A DNA stretch of 64,000 bases from TMED14 sp964475135 (GTDB taxonomy: Bacteria > Bacteroidota > Bacteroidia > Flavobacteriales > Schleiferiaceae). This document shows positions 16,509-25,142 of the stretch, one piece after another. The notes beneath the pieces were generated by a model. The model did not search any database. It was not told the origin of the DNA and worked only from the letters and a program-made list of their open reading frames with translations. Each line of letters opens with the position of its first letter. Within the stretch, counting starts at the first letter, position 1. The position numbers were made by a program, and so were the translations under genes. The stretch lies in the NCBI GenBank assembly GCA_964475135.1, contig CAYYWL010000001.1:1-64000 (forward strand), given 5' to 3'.

Positions 16509-16548
16509 TCCCACTACGAATTCAACGTACCCTTCAACGCAGCGCACT

Positions 16549-16710
16549 ATGAAATTCCTCGGATTCCTCCTCGCAATCATGATCATTCTGACCGGATTCA
16601 GCATGCTGGTCTTTCTCGCTCTGTTCGTCGGTTACTGGCTGACCTTGATCGGATTGGAGCGCGTGATGCCCGAGCGCATCTACAAGTGGCTCGAAGGGGC
16701 GAAGCGCTAG
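16549..16710 (+). CDS. 53-residue small membrane protein of unknown function
   Basis: The frame starting at ATG 16549 encodes two hydrophobic stretches, residues 4-28 (LGFLLAIMIILTGFSMLVFL) and an adjoining FVGYWLTLIGLERVM segment, then a short basic tail (YKWLEGAKR). It has its own promoter element 40 nt upstream and a strong terminator 18 nt downstream, so it is a stand-alone gene. I do not recognise a family. The frame also runs on upstream, but those codons overlap the fumC start and the promoter. Confidence 0.65.
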   Translation: MKFLGFLLAIMIILTGFSMLVFLALFVGYWLTLIGLERVMPERIYKWLEGAKR

Positions 16711-16728
16711 ACTTCGCACTAAACCAAC

Positions 16729-16758
16729 AAAAAAGGCGCCCATTGGGCGCCTTTTTTT
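16729..16758. terminator. Bidirectional terminator between the small membrane gene and manC
   Basis: A symmetric hairpin with a GC stem at 16735-16741 and 16745-16751 is flanked by six As on the left and seven Ts on the right. It ends transcription from both convergent genes. Confidence 0.9.
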
Positions 16759-16762
16759 GTGA

Positions 16763-16776
16763 ACTTAGGTACCGAA
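16763..16776. other. Short spacer before the manC stop, no feature
   Basis: Nothing beyond the bidirectional terminator is seen in this spacer. Confidence 0.3.
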
Positions 16777-17862
16777 CTACACGAAGTCTTCGCCGCGGCG
16801 CATCTTAACGTCGTGCACAAACTGCTTGATCTCTTGCTCTTTGCTGCGCGGGCAAATCAAAATGCGGTTTTCACTTAAAATCACAATGTAGTCGTGTAGG
16901 CCATCAACCACGGCAACCATGTCCTCTGGAATGTGGTAGGTGTTTCCGCTTGCGTCGTACGACAGCACGTGGGTGCCGCCTCCGGTGTTACCGTGCATGT
17001 CTGCCGCCCGCTGCTCGTGCACTGCGCCCCAGCTTCCTAGATCAGACCAGCCGAATTCGGCAGGCATTACAAGGACCTGTTTGGCTTTTTCAAGAATTCC
17101 GTAGTCGATGGATTCGTTGGGGCATTCGCCGTACATCGAGCGAATGAACTCAGACTCCGTCGCGGTTCCGTAGTGCTCCCATCCCGCGCTAAACCCTGCG
17201 TACATCTCGGGCATGTGCTTTTCGAATGCACTCAAAATGGCGTTGGAATTCCACACAAAAATTCCGGCGTTCCACAAAAACTCTCCCGTGGCGATAAACT
17301 GCTCGGCCATCTCGCGGTTGGGCTTTTCGGTAAACGTCTTAACTGGGTGAACGTCATTCGCGTACTCGGATTTCTCGGGGCGGAACTGAATGTAGCCGTA
17401 CCCCGTTTCAGGTCGGACGGGATTCATTCCGAGCGTCATAAGCACGTTGTGGGTGCCCGTGGTGGCGAGCGCAGAGGTGAGGCGAGCGGTGAATTCCGCT
17501 TCGTTGGTGACCAAATGGTCGGCGGGCGTCACGACAAAGTTGGCGAGTGGATCGCGCTTTTTTAGGACAAATGCCGCATAGGCCACGCACGGAGCCGTGT
17601 TGCGTCGGGCTGGTTCGGTTAAAATCCGCTGGCGATTGAGTTCAGGAAGTTGCTCCAGACACGCGTCCGCATAGTCCACGTGGGTCACCACATAAATATG
17701 GTCGGCCGGAACGACAGACTTCATGCGCCGAAACGTCTGCTGAAGAAGGGTTTCGCCAGTCCCGAGAATGTCGAGAAACTGCTTGGGTGTTCGCGAAGTT
17801 GACGTTGGCCAAAAGCGCGAACCGACTCCGCCTGCCATGATTACGGCGTAATTGTGTTCCAT
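16777..17862 (-). CDS. manC: Mannose-1-phosphate guanylyltransferase
   Basis: 361 residues. Makes GDP-mannose from mannose-1-phosphate and GTP, feeding LPS and capsule sugars. The nucleotide-binding start is AVIMAGGVGSRFWPTS (6-21) and the metal and sugar site motifs are VVTPADHLV and FTEKPN, with GFGYIQF-like GYGYIQFRPEKSEY. The length fits the single-domain form, without the isomerase part of type II PMI/GMP enzymes. A perfect TACCTTTG lies 19 nt upstream. Divergent from adk; no sugar-pathway neighbours are present. Confidence 0.95.
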   Translation of the reverse strand: MEHNYAVIMAGGVGSRFWPTSTSRTPKQFLDILGTGETLLQQTFRRMKSVVPADHIYVVTHVDYADACLEQLPELNRQRILTEPARRNTAPCVAYAAFVLKKRDPLANFVVTPADHLVTNEAEFTARLTSALATTGTHNVLMTLGMNPVRPETGYGYIQFRPEKSEYANDVHPVKTFTEKPNREMAEQFIATGEFLWNAGIFVWNSNAILSAFEKHMPEMYAGFSAGWEHYGTATESEFIRSMYGECPNESIDYGILEKAKQVLVMPAEFGWSDLGSWGAVHEQRAADMHGNTGGGTHVLSYDASGNTYHIPEDMVAVVDGLHDYIVILSENRILICPRSKEQEIKQFVHDVKMRRGEDFV

Positions 17863-17881
17863 TGCCCAGTGGGTTAGGCCG

Positions 17882-17889
17882 CAAAGGTA
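17882..17889 (-). promoter_or_regulatory. -7 promoter element of manC
   Basis: The minus strand reads TACCTTTG, a perfect TAnnTTTG, 19 nt before the manC ATG. Confidence 0.65.
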
Positions 17890-17907
17890 GGGAAGTCCCT
17901 GAGGTCG

Positions 17908-17915
17908 TACCTTTG
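17908..17915 (+). promoter_or_regulatory. -7 promoter element of adk
   Basis: TACCTTTG, a perfect TAnnTTTG, 38 nt before the adk ATG and 18 nt from the opposing manC element. Confidence 0.65.
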
Positions 17916-17953
17916 CCGCCTTGATCGTTTTCGGTCATTTACGCACCATCCGC

Positions 17954-18526
17954 ATGAAGAACATTGTACTCTTTGGCCCTCCAGGGGCAGGTAAAGGCAC
18001 GCAAAGTGCCCTGCTCGTCGATGAATTTGCACTAGTTCACCTTTCTACTGGTGACATTTTTCGCCGCAACATTCGCGAGGCGACCGAGTTAGGTCGGTGG
18101 GCTAAGTCCTTTATTGATCAAGGGCAATTGGTTCCGGACGACGTGACTATTGCCATGCTTAAGGACGAATGGACCAAGCATCCTGATGCGGCCGGGTTCA
18201 TTTTTGACGGATTCCCACGCACTTCGGCACAGGCTGCGGCTCTTGATGAAATCCTTGCGGATGCGGGGACTGGTGTCACTGCGATGATTGGCCTTGAAGT
18301 CGACGACGAAGAGCTTGTCGCCCGCCTTTTGGCACGAGGGGCTACTTCGGGCCGTGCGGACGATGCCAACGAAGAAGTTATTCGCCAGCGCCTCGCTGTG
18401 TACTACCGCGAAACGGCGCCAGTCCAATCGTACTACGAGGCCCAAGGCAAGTACCGAGGTTTGAATGGTGTAGGTAGCATCGAGTCCATCACGGCTGAAC
18501 TTCGCCAGCTTATTCAAGCCCTTTAA
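17954..18526 (+). CDS. adk: Adenylate kinase
   Basis: 190 residues. Balances ATP, ADP and AMP. The P-loop GPPGAGKGTQ is at 8-17, HLSTGDIFRRNI is the AMP-site helix, FIFDGFPRTSAQA is the family signature, and LLARGATSGRADD shows the short LID without zinc cysteines. ATG 17954 gives the standard MKNIVLFGPPG start; a codon 33 nt upstream in frame lies in the leader. It heads adk-obgE-PAP2-crcB. Confidence 0.97.
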   Translation: MKNIVLFGPPGAGKGTQSALLVDEFALVHLSTGDIFRRNIREATELGRWAKSFIDQGQLVPDDVTIAMLKDEWTKHPDAAGFIFDGFPRTSAQAAALDEILADAGTGVTAMIGLEVDDEELVARLLARGATSGRADDANEEVIRQRLAVYYRETAPVQSYYEAQGKYRGLNGVGSIESITAELRQLIQAL

Positions 18527-18537
18527 TTTAGATACCC

Positions 18538-19551
18538 GTGGCCGATTCGAATTTTATTGACTACGTCAAGGTCTTCTTGCAGTCAGGCCATGGGGGCGGA
18601 GGTAGCCGCCACTTCTTTCGTGCCAAGGGCCTTCCCAAGGGCGGTCCAGACGGGGGTGACGGTGGCCGCGGGGGGCACATTATTTTAGAGGCGAATCCCC
18701 AAATGTGGACCTTGATTCACCTCAAGTACCGCAAGCACATTAAGGCCGAACCTGGTGTCAACGGCAGCCGTAACCAACGCATTGGGGCCAGTGGAGAGGA
18801 CATTGTTCTTCAGGTTCCGCTGGGAACCGTCGTCAAAGATGCGGAAACCCTTGAAGTACTCTGTGAGCTCACCGAACCCGGCGAGCGCAAAATCCTATTA
18901 CCTGGTGGTCGTGGTGGTCGAGGGAACGCGTTCTTCAAAAATTCAGTCAACCAAGCACCGGAGCATGCCCAGCCCGGTGAAGAAGGCCGCGAAGGCTGGT
19001 TTCTTCTTGAGCTTAAGGTACTCGCAGATGTAGGTCTAGTTGGATTTCCGAACGCAGGTAAATCCACCCTGCTCAGCGCCGTAAGTGCCGCCAAGCCTGA
19101 GATTGCCGACTACCCGTTTACGACCCTCGTGCCCAACCTCGGTGTCGTCGCCCACCGCGACTACACATCGTTTGTCATGGCGGACATCCCAGGACTCATC
19201 GAGGGCGCTGCAGAAGGTCGTGGACTTGGCCACCGCTTCCTCAAGCACATTGAACGCAATGCGTTGCTACTGTTTTTGGTTCCGTGCGATGCCCCAGACG
19301 TCGTCGAGCAGTACCACATTTTGCTCGGCGAACTAGAGCGATTCAACCCAGAACTGCTCACGAAGCGCCGCGTGCTGGCGGTATCCAAGACCGACATGCT
19401 CGACGAAGAGCTGCTCGGTCAATTGCTCGACAACGTGCGTCCGCGCCTCCCCATGGATTTACTGTTGACCACCTTTAGCAGTGTAACCGGTCAGGGTCTG
19501 GACCACCTCAAAGATTTGCTGTGGGATTCGTTGAATCGCTCGATCGACTAG
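18538..19551 (+). CDS. obgE: GTPase ObgE/CgtA
   Basis: 337 residues. A GTPase involved in 50S assembly and the stringent response. The N-terminal glycine-rich Obg fold (about 1-158) has GHGGGGSRHF, GGPDGGDGGRGGH and PGGRGGRGNAFF. The G domain has P-loop GFPNAGKST near 168-176, PFTTLVPNLG (switch I), DIPGLIEGAAEGRGLGHRFL (switch II) and SKTD. The short C-terminal OCT domain of some Obg proteins is absent. The start is GTG 18538, 11 nt after adk. Its end overlaps the next gene by 31 bases. Confidence 0.97.
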   Translation: MADSNFIDYVKVFLQSGHGGGGSRHFFRAKGLPKGGPDGGDGGRGGHIILEANPQMWTLIHLKYRKHIKAEPGVNGSRNQRIGASGEDIVLQVPLGTVVKDAETLEVLCELTEPGERKILLPGGRGGRGNAFFKNSVNQAPEHAQPGEEGREGWFLLELKVLADVGLVGFPNAGKSTLLSAVSAAKPEIADYPFTTLVPNLGVVAHRDYTSFVMADIPGLIEGAAEGRGLGHRFLKHIERNALLLFLVPCDAPDVVEQYHILLGELERFNPELLTKRRVLAVSKTDMLDEELLGQLLDNVRPRLPMDLLLTTFSSVTGQGLDHLKDLLWDSLNRSID

Positions 19552-20072
19552 ACCGCTCGGTCTTTCTCGGCGTCGCAGGCCATGGCGGACCCTGGGCTGA
19601 TCACCTCTTTACCGCGGTCTCCAACATTTGGGTGGCCCTTGTCGTTTGGCTCGTCCTCTGGGCATTCCAGCGCCCAAAATTCTCCCTAGTTGCCTGGTTT
19701 TGGCTTTTGATTACCCTGGTGGCGGCCTTTGCGGCTGCGGACTGGGTCGCGACCTTTCTCAAAAACAGCATCGGGCGTCCTCGGCCGTGCTGGGCCCTCG
19801 AGGGTGAATTTCGCGCCGTGGCCATGTGCCGCGGAGCCTTCGGCTTTGTCTCAGGCCATGCAGCCACCACGTGGGCCTTGCTGACGGTATACATGGCTTC
19901 TCGCCCTGCTCGCTGGCTCACGGCGTTGGCCGTGACGTGGGCATTGGCGGTCCCCTTTTCGCGGGTGTACCTCGGCGTGCACTATCCGGGAGACGTATTA
20001 GCCGGCGCACTGCTTGGAATCGCAGTCGGTCGCCTCATCCTTCGCCTCCGTCCCCTAACTTCGGGACTATGA
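19521..20072 (+). CDS. PAP2-family membrane phosphatase
   Basis: 183 residues with about five membrane helices. The three catalytic motifs are complete: K81-x6-R88-P89 (KNSIGRPRP), S111-G112-H113, and S147-R148-x5-H154-x3-D158 (SRVYLGVHYPGD). Enzymes of this family remove phosphate from lipid phosphates such as undecaprenyl diphosphate or phosphatidic acid; which one cannot be told here. The start is GTG 19521, 31 bases inside the end of obgE. The stop overlaps the crcB start (ATGA), so the genes are translationally coupled. Confidence 0.92.
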   Translation: MGFVESLDRLDRSVFLGVAGHGGPWADHLFTAVSNIWVALVVWLVLWAFQRPKFSLVAWFWLLITLVAAFAAADWVATFLKNSIGRPRPCWALEGEFRAVAMCRGAFGFVSGHAATTWALLTVYMASRPARWLTALAVTWALAVPFSRVYLGVHYPGDVLAGALLGIAVGRLILRLRPLTSGL

Positions 20073-20431
20073 ATCCGTTTGCTGTCGCCTTGGGCGGAGC
20101 CTTTGGCAGTCTTCTTCGCTGGTCCCTGACGGTCCTTCTCAAGCGAGCAGAGGCCCCACTGCTTACCGCTTCCACCGCCACGCTCGTGGCCAACGTTGCC
20201 GCGGCAGCACTGCTTGGCTACCTCATGGCGCGGCCCCATCCCGATGCGCGGATTCAGCTTGCACTCGCCACGGGTGTGTGCGGCGGATTCAGCACCATGA
20301 GCACCTTTAGCTGGGAAGCCCTACAGTGGGCCAAAACAGGCTCGACGCTGATGGCACTAGGGTACGTCACGGCAACCTTGGTACTGAGCATCGGCGCTGC
20401 CGCCGCAGCCTATGCCCTAGCGAACAAGTAG
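20069..20431 (+). CDS. crcB: Fluoride ion channel CrcB/Fluc
   Basis: 120 residues with four membrane helices. Exports toxic fluoride as a dual-topology dimer. Characteristic segments are GGAFGSLLRW near the N-terminus (family G-G-x-G-x-x-x-R), the central asparagine in LVANVAAAALLG, and CGGFSTMSTFSWE, which carries the pore phenylalanine and the serine/threonine track. A single crcB is seen, as in homodimeric channels. No fluoride riboswitch is visible, since the gene starts inside the PAP2 stop. The end overlaps the convergent cargo gene by 15 bases. Confidence 0.95.
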   Translation: MNPFAVALGGAFGSLLRWSLTVLLKRAEAPLLTASTATLVANVAAAALLGYLMARPHPDARIQLALATGVCGGFSTMSTFSWEALQWAKTGSTLMALGYVTATLVLSIGAAAAAYALANK

Positions 20432-22609
20432 CACGACGCCCTGCTGCTCGACGGGGGAATCCCCAAAATCAAGCGTAAACAGCGACCAGACATAGGCACC
20501 CTCGGGGCATTCGGCTCCGACGTTATGTACGCGTCCGTTCCATTCCTCAAGTGCATCTTCGGACCGAAAGACTACGTTGCCCCAGCGGTCCATAATGTGA
20601 AGGCGGTACTGCGTAATGCCGGTTGCAACGGGCCGAAAGCCCTCGTTTCCACCGTCTCCGTTCGGCGTAAACGCGGTGGGCGACCACACATTATAAATGG
20701 GGTTGACGCGAACCGAGTCCACAAGGGTATCCCAGCACCCAAACTGGTTCACGGCGATGCGGCGCACCACAAAGGTTCCGGTATCGCGGTAGAGGTGCAC
20801 GACAAAGGCCTCTTGGGCGTACAGAGACGAATCACCCATGTCAAACCAGAACTGCTCGTCGGCGTCCACTGAATCAGCACGCACCTGAACCAAAGGCTGG
20901 TAAATCGACACCGTCTTGGGCGCAATCGTCATGCCCAGCACGGGCCGGGGGTTTACCCGAATGGCCCCCGGAAAGATCTTCTCAACCGTGTCGCGGCAGC
21001 CCGTTTCGGTCCACATGCGGACCCGTACGTCGTACAATCCCGGAACCGTGTAGGTGTGCACGGGAGACTCCAGCGTGTCCCCTGAACCGTCTCCGAAATC
21101 CCATTCGAAGTAGGTCGTCCGACGGGCAAATGCCCCCGCGTCAAAGACGAGCGTGTAGGGTTCGCAACCTACCCACGGCCCAATGGTGCTGTCGAGTCGG
21201 GGTCGTGGATCCACCACCACCGAATCGAGGTAGGTTTCGTCGCAGGACTTGGACTGAATGCGCAGGATGACGGGGTAGGTTCCGGGCTGAAGAAACTGGA
21301 TGGGAGGCGGAATTTCACCAGACCAATTTGCCAGAGAAGCATCCCCCGGAGCCCCAAACGTCCAATCAAACTGTGCGCCGTCAAACCAGGTTCCGAATGC
21401 AGTAAACGTGACGGGCTGCTGGTCAAAGCAGGGGCCGCCGTCGTGGGTAAAGCTGGGATTGATAGGCGGGTAAATGTGAAACTTGACGCGGTCGGTGTCG
21501 GCACAGGGCCAGCCTGGATTGGCTACAAGGGTAACCCAGTACACCCCCGTATCGCTAAACGTCCAGGTCGGAAAAGCCAAGCGCGACGTATCGTCACTCC
21601 GGCTCAGATCGCCAAAATCCCACCAAAACGTCGAGGCGTTGATGCACTCGTGAAAAAACGGGATCGTCGCCCCAATACAAATCTGCTCTGGATCGTCCAC
21701 TTCTGAAACGATGTCTGCCTTGATGAACGCTTGGCACGAAGTCACATTGAATTGGTAGTCGCGGCGGACCGTATTCAAAAGAACTCCACTGCGCCATTCC
21801 TCGACTTCAATGGCAAGGACGAACTGGCCAGTTACATTGAGAAATCCTGTAAGTAGTCCCGAGGCGCCGTCAATGCTCAGCGCGGGCGTTCCCGGTATCG
21901 GATTCGCAGGAGTCGCAGGGTTTAAGAAGTTAATGGGGACGTAGGGCGGTGGAGCGGGTGGGCTAGGGGCGGGGGTGTTGAATCCTGTTCCGTTGTTTTT
22001 TCCGCCTCCGTGCAGCGGGTTGACAAGTCGGTAGTAAAGCGAGTCGCCGTCGGGGTCGGTGGCGATGCTCGGAATACGAAGGGTCTCCTGGTTGCACAGC
22101 ACGATGGGTGGAAGGCTGTTCCACTGCGGACTGTTGTTGCACTGGTCCATGGGCGGCACGCGTGCCATGAGCGTAGAGCCCCAGTCGTCGGGGGTCGGAA
22201 TGTTGCTAATCGTTGCATTGCGGCAGCAGCGTTGCCACGTAATTACATAACCATTGGTGCGCTGCGGAAGCTGAATGACGGTGGTGTAGGTCGCGTACTC
22301 TGTACAAATATTGGGCGGAGCCTGAAGGCAGGGGTTTCCCGTATTGGCAGGCACGCCAATCGTCGGCCCTTTGTTCACCTGAAGGTTGTGGATCAGTAGG
22401 TTTTGGATTCCGTCGTAAATACCAATCGACACCGTGGGGTCGAGCTGTGCACCTGTTGAATTGCAGTCTCGGTATACGGTTAGTTTGATCTGGTACTGGT
22501 TGTTCCCGAGACAGGTATAGGTCAACTCTCCGCCCACGAGGTGGGCAGCACGAGCTGCAAGCCCCCAAAGGAGCAGCATTGCTACGGTAAGTGTACGCAG
22601 TCGGACCAT
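20417..22609 (-). CDS. Secreted T9SS cargo protein: HLVGGE-type N-terminal domain, PKD repeats, CHU_C C-terminus
   Basis: 730 residues. A signal peptide (about 1-20, LTVAMLLLWGLAARA) is followed by the AAHLVGGELTYTCLG domain with NQYQIKLTVYRDC and paired cysteines (QRCCRN). PKD-type domains follow, with WWDFGD, WTFGAP and FEWDFGDGS signatures. The end, from SPTAFTPNGDGGNEGF through IMDRWGNVVF and CPEGAYVWSL, is a CHU_C/type B T9SS signal. The first ~390 residues are paralogous to the protein at 45940-47844. Start ATG 22609 is chosen because it opens the signal peptide; the frame runs open 65 codons further up, inside the GHMP kinase gene, which overlaps by 28 bases. The function is unknown. 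Confidence 0.87.
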   Translation of the reverse strand: MVRLRTLTVAMLLLWGLAARAAHLVGGELTYTCLGNNQYQIKLTVYRDCNSTGAQLDPTVSIGIYDGIQNLLIHNLQVNKGPTIGVPANTGNPCLQAPPNICTEYATYTTVIQLPQRTNGYVITWQRCCRNATISNIPTPDDWGSTLMARVPPMDQCNNSPQWNSLPPIVLCNQETLRIPSIATDPDGDSLYYRLVNPLHGGGKNNGTGFNTPAPSPPAPPPYVPINFLNPATPANPIPGTPALSIDGASGLLTGFLNVTGQFVLAIEVEEWRSGVLLNTVRRDYQFNVTSCQAFIKADIVSEVDDPEQICIGATIPFFHECINASTFWWDFGDLSRSDDTSRLAFPTWTFSDTGVYWVTLVANPGWPCADTDRVKFHIYPPINPSFTHDGGPCFDQQPVTFTAFGTWFDGAQFDWTFGAPGDASLANWSGEIPPPIQFLQPGTYPVILRIQSKSCDETYLDSVVVDPRPRLDSTIGPWVGCEPYTLVFDAGAFARRTTYFEWDFGDGSGDTLESPVHTYTVPGLYDVRVRMWTETGCRDTVEKIFPGAIRVNPRPVLGMTIAPKTVSIYQPLVQVRADSVDADEQFWFDMGDSSLYAQEAFVVHLYRDTGTFVVRRIAVNQFGCWDTLVDSVRVNPIYNVWSPTAFTPNGDGGNEGFRPVATGITQYRLHIMDRWGNVVFRSEDALEEWNGRVHNVGAECPEGAYVWSLFTLDFGDSPVEQQGVVLLVR

Positions 22610-23436
22610 GGCAGGGTAAGCAATCCCTTTCGTGAAAAATACGCTAAATCTTTGGGGTCGGGACAGATGGCGAGGGCAAAGTCCCCTCCCCATGCGCCTA
22701 AGCTCTTCAGCGTTGCGGGAGCGTCGGGGAAGCGGTCCTGTACTCGAGGAGTGGCGATCCACTCCGCGGTGCGTCCTTCGAGCTCCTCGACGGTCGCGGC
22801 CCATTCTTCCGCAGTCTTGCCCGCTGCGAGTTGGTGGCTGAGGCGGCTAATGGCTTCAATCTCATCGGGAAGCGGCAGGCGCCTCGCTTTGGCCACCTCG
22901 ACTTGGCTGTCTTGCTTCGCGCCGAGGTAGACAAGCCCAAAGTGATCTATGGGCCAGTGGCCCGACGCTACGTTTTGCCATTCGGCGGATACTTCGCCCG
23001 TCTTGCGGTACATGAGCGCCCCGTCTGCACGTGCACTCGCCACATCGAATCCTGATCCTTTGGATGTGGCGAAGTGGAGCGCCAAAGCGTCCACTCCCGT
23101 CCACTGAGCGATCAAGTCAGTGAGAGTTGAGGACGATCCCCATCCCCAGCTCCGTTCAAACTCAAGTCGGGTGGTGACGTGCCCGTTGGATGGTACGATT
23201 CCCCCCAAATTCCGGGCTGCTTCAAGCAATTTCGCGAGGTGTGCGTCGCTCCATGCCTCGGAGTCGAGCCATGCATTCCCATGGACATCCAATGCCGTCC
23301 ACTTGAGGGGGCGTTTGGTGTCATGAAATTCAAGGGATTGACCCTTTTGAGTCGGAACCGCGAGCGATTCCGCGCCGTGGAGCACCCAGTATTCGCCGCT
23401 CAGTAGCAGCTTACCTGCGCTCCACCATCGGCTCAT
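22582..23436 (-). CDS. GYDIA-family GHMP kinase
   Basis: 284 residues. GHMP fold: N-terminal SAGKLLLSGEYWVLHG (6-21), the ATP loop GWGSSSTL at 98-105 and the family tag GSGFDVASARADG at 128-140, a form of the GYDIA motif. The C-terminal LGAWGGDFALAI matches the third GHMP motif. Proteins of this type sit beside HMG-CoA reductase in Flavobacteriia, so a mevalonate-pathway role is likely, but the exact substrate is not established. The ATG (23436) overlaps the HMG-CoA reductase stop as ATGA. Confidence 0.88.
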   Translation of the reverse strand: MSRWWSAGKLLLSGEYWVLHGAESLAVPTQKGQSLEFHDTKRPLKWTALDVHGNAWLDSEAWSDAHLAKLLEAARNLGGIVPSNGHVTTRLEFERSWGWGSSSTLTDLIAQWTGVDALALHFATSKGSGFDVASARADGALMYRKTGEVSAEWQNVASGHWPIDHFGLVYLGAKQDSQVEVAKARRLPLPDEIEAISRLSHQLAAGKTAEEWAATVEELEGRTAEWIATPRVQDRFPDAPATLKSLGAWGGDFALAICPDPKDLAYFSRKGLLTLPWSDCVHLP

Positions 23437-24785
23437 CGCGCGACGCCTTCTGCGGCCGGAACCGGGATTCCGCGCAACCTGCAAAACGCAGCGACCACTT
23501 CGGCGTGGTGCGGAACCTTGTCGGCAAAAAACGCCGTCAATTCTGCTTTTTCGGCGTCCGTAGCCTCAAGCTGGTTGAGGATGTTCAGCAGGTGCATCTT
23601 CATGTGGCCCTTTTGAATGCCCGTGGTTGTGAGCGCCCGAAGCGCCGCAAAATTCTGTGCCAGACCCGAGGCGGCGATGACGCCCATGAGTTCTTCGGCT
23701 CCGGGGTTCCCAAGTGCTTCGAGGGCGAGCTGCACCAAAGGGTGCAGTTTGGTCAGTCCACCGACGGTTCCGAGTGAGAGCGGAACCTCGATCCAAAAGC
23801 GAAACTCACCATTGTCCACCGAGCAGTGCGTTAGTGACCGGTACTGGCCATCTCGCGAGGCGTAGGTATGGCACGCTGCTTCGACGGCTCTGAAGTCGTT
23901 GCCGGTGGCGAGCACGACGGCGTCAATGCCGTTCATGATGCCTTTGTTGTGGGTGGCAGCGCGGTAGGGCTCTACCTCTGCAATGCGAACGGCACGTTGA
24001 AACTTGCGGGCAAATTCGTACACGTCGAAGCCCGATCCGTCGTCCAAATCTTCGAGGGCGCAGCGGACTTCAGAGCGCACAATGCACTCGGGGGTGTAGT
24101 TGCTCAAAATGCACATCACTACTTCGAGGTCGCCACTGGCGGTGCCGGCGTCGGTTGCCGCTTCGAGGCGGAGCACCTTGGCCATCTCTTCGAGGCACGA
24201 GTTGATGAAGTTGGCCCCCATCGAATCGCGCGTTTCAAAGCGGACTTCGAGCTGAAAGTAGTCGTCCATGGCCGTCCGGCGATCCTTGAGCTCGATGCTC
24301 AAGATGCCTCCGCCGCGGGCACGCATGTTCGCAGTGATTCCTTCGGTGGCCGCCAGGAGTTCAGGCTGAATCCGCGCGACCAAGGTGGTGAGGGCCGAAG
24401 CGTCGCCGGTAAATGTGAAGTGAATGTGCCCGATTTTAGTCGTCGAAAGAACCGTAGAAACGAATCCGCCGCGGTCCATCCAGAACTGGGCAGATTTGGC
24501 CGCCGCCGCAACTACTGAACTTTCTTCGATCGCCATCGGAACCGTGTACACCTGGCCGTTAATCAAGAAGTTAGGGGCAACTCCGAGCGGCAAGTAGTAG
24601 TTGGCTACTGTGTTTTCGATGAACTCGTCGTGGCGCTTTTGCACGGCCTCGTCTGCGTGGTTGTACGAAGCGATGAGTGCCTGACCTTGCTCTGGGTTGC
24701 TCAAGTGCTGCTCGGTGAGCCAGGTGATTTTGGCGGATTTACTCAGCTTCGAAAAGCCACGAATTTGAAGGTTGCTGCGCTTCAT
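23433..24785 (-). CDS. Hydroxymethylglutaryl-CoA reductase, class II type
   Basis: 450 residues. Reduces HMG-CoA to mevalonate, the committed step of the mevalonate route to isoprenoids. Visible motifs are VPMAIEESSVVAAAAK with the catalytic glutamate near 87-88, ETRDSMGANFINS, the catalytic lysine region ATHNKGIMNGIDAVVLATGND, the GLAQNFAALRAL segment and the C-terminal histidine in TTTGIQKGHMKMH. There is no membrane anchor, as expected for the bacterial type. A TACTTTTG element lies 15 nt before the ATG. It is followed directly by the GHMP kinase. Confidence 0.96.
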   Translation of the reverse strand: MKRSNLQIRGFSKLSKSAKITWLTEQHLSNPEQGQALIASYNHADEAVQKRHDEFIENTVANYYLPLGVAPNFLINGQVYTVPMAIEESSVVAAAAKSAQFWMDRGGFVSTVLSTTKIGHIHFTFTGDASALTTLVARIQPELLAATEGITANMRARGGGILSIELKDRRTAMDDYFQLEVRFETRDSMGANFINSCLEEMAKVLRLEAATDAGTASGDLEVVMCILSNYTPECIVRSEVRCALEDLDDGSGFDVYEFARKFQRAVRIAEVEPYRAATHNKGIMNGIDAVVLATGNDFRAVEAACHTYASRDGQYRSLTHCSVDNGEFRFWIEVPLSLGTVGGLTKLHPLVQLALEALGNPGAEELMGVIAASGLAQNFAALRALTTTGIQKGHMKMHLLNILNQLEATDAEKAELTAFFADKVPHHAEVVAAFCRLRGIPVPAAEGVAR

Positions 24786-24800
24786 GTCTAAGGTTTAATG

Positions 24801-24808
24801 CAAAAGTA
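24801..24808 (-). promoter_or_regulatory. -7 promoter element of the HMG-CoA reductase gene
   Basis: The minus strand reads TACTTTTG, matching TAnnTTTG, 15 nt before the ATG. Confidence 0.6.
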
Positions 24809-24813
24809 ACCGC

Positions 24814-25122
24814 TTAACGCCCGGGAGGTTCAACAAAACGCCAAATTCCTGCACCAGTGAAGTAGGCAAGGCCGTCTAGAGGGTCCGCTGTAAAACGGGC
24901 ATCAAAGCTTGGAATCCATACTTCAAACGCAACCGCAAGTGCCGCGGTAAAGCTCACTACCGCCCACCACGGCAGCAAAAAATTAGGTCGAATCATTCGG
25001 GCCGCGATGCTTGGTATTCCTAAGGCCACCGGAACGGTGCACAAAGGGTCCATGAACGAATCGGCCCAGATTAGGTGAATGTCTGCTGCGAGGAGTGCCT
25101 GGTGCGCCACAAATGCGCCCAT
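24814..25122 (-). CDS. Small membrane protein (resembles short Bacteroidota proteins annotated as magnesium citrate secondary transporter)
   Basis: 102 residues from ATG 25122. Three hydrophobic stretches are separated by conserved-looking polar loops: DIHLIWADSFMDPLC, and near the end FDARFTADPLDGLAYFTG. Short proteins with a D-L-C pattern in the first loop and a RYTADPLD-like segment at the end are found across Bacteroidota, where they are sometimes named magnesium citrate secondary transporter. That name has weak support and no transport function can be shown here. The frame is open upstream, but this would overlap the zinc-ribbon gene, which ends 20 nt before this ATG; the two are likely cotranscribed. 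Confidence 0.6.
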   Translation of the reverse strand: MGAFVAHQALLAADIHLIWADSFMDPLCTVPVALGIPSIAARMIRPNFLLPWWAVVSFTAALAVAFEVWIPSFDARFTADPLDGLAYFTGAGIWRFVEPPGR

Positions 25123-25142
25123 GGCAATGAGGGCCAGTGGAT

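Noticed and set aside
23868..24518. 216-codon frame opposite HMG-CoA reductase
   Set aside because: Antisense to an intact enzyme gene, with shadow-like composition.
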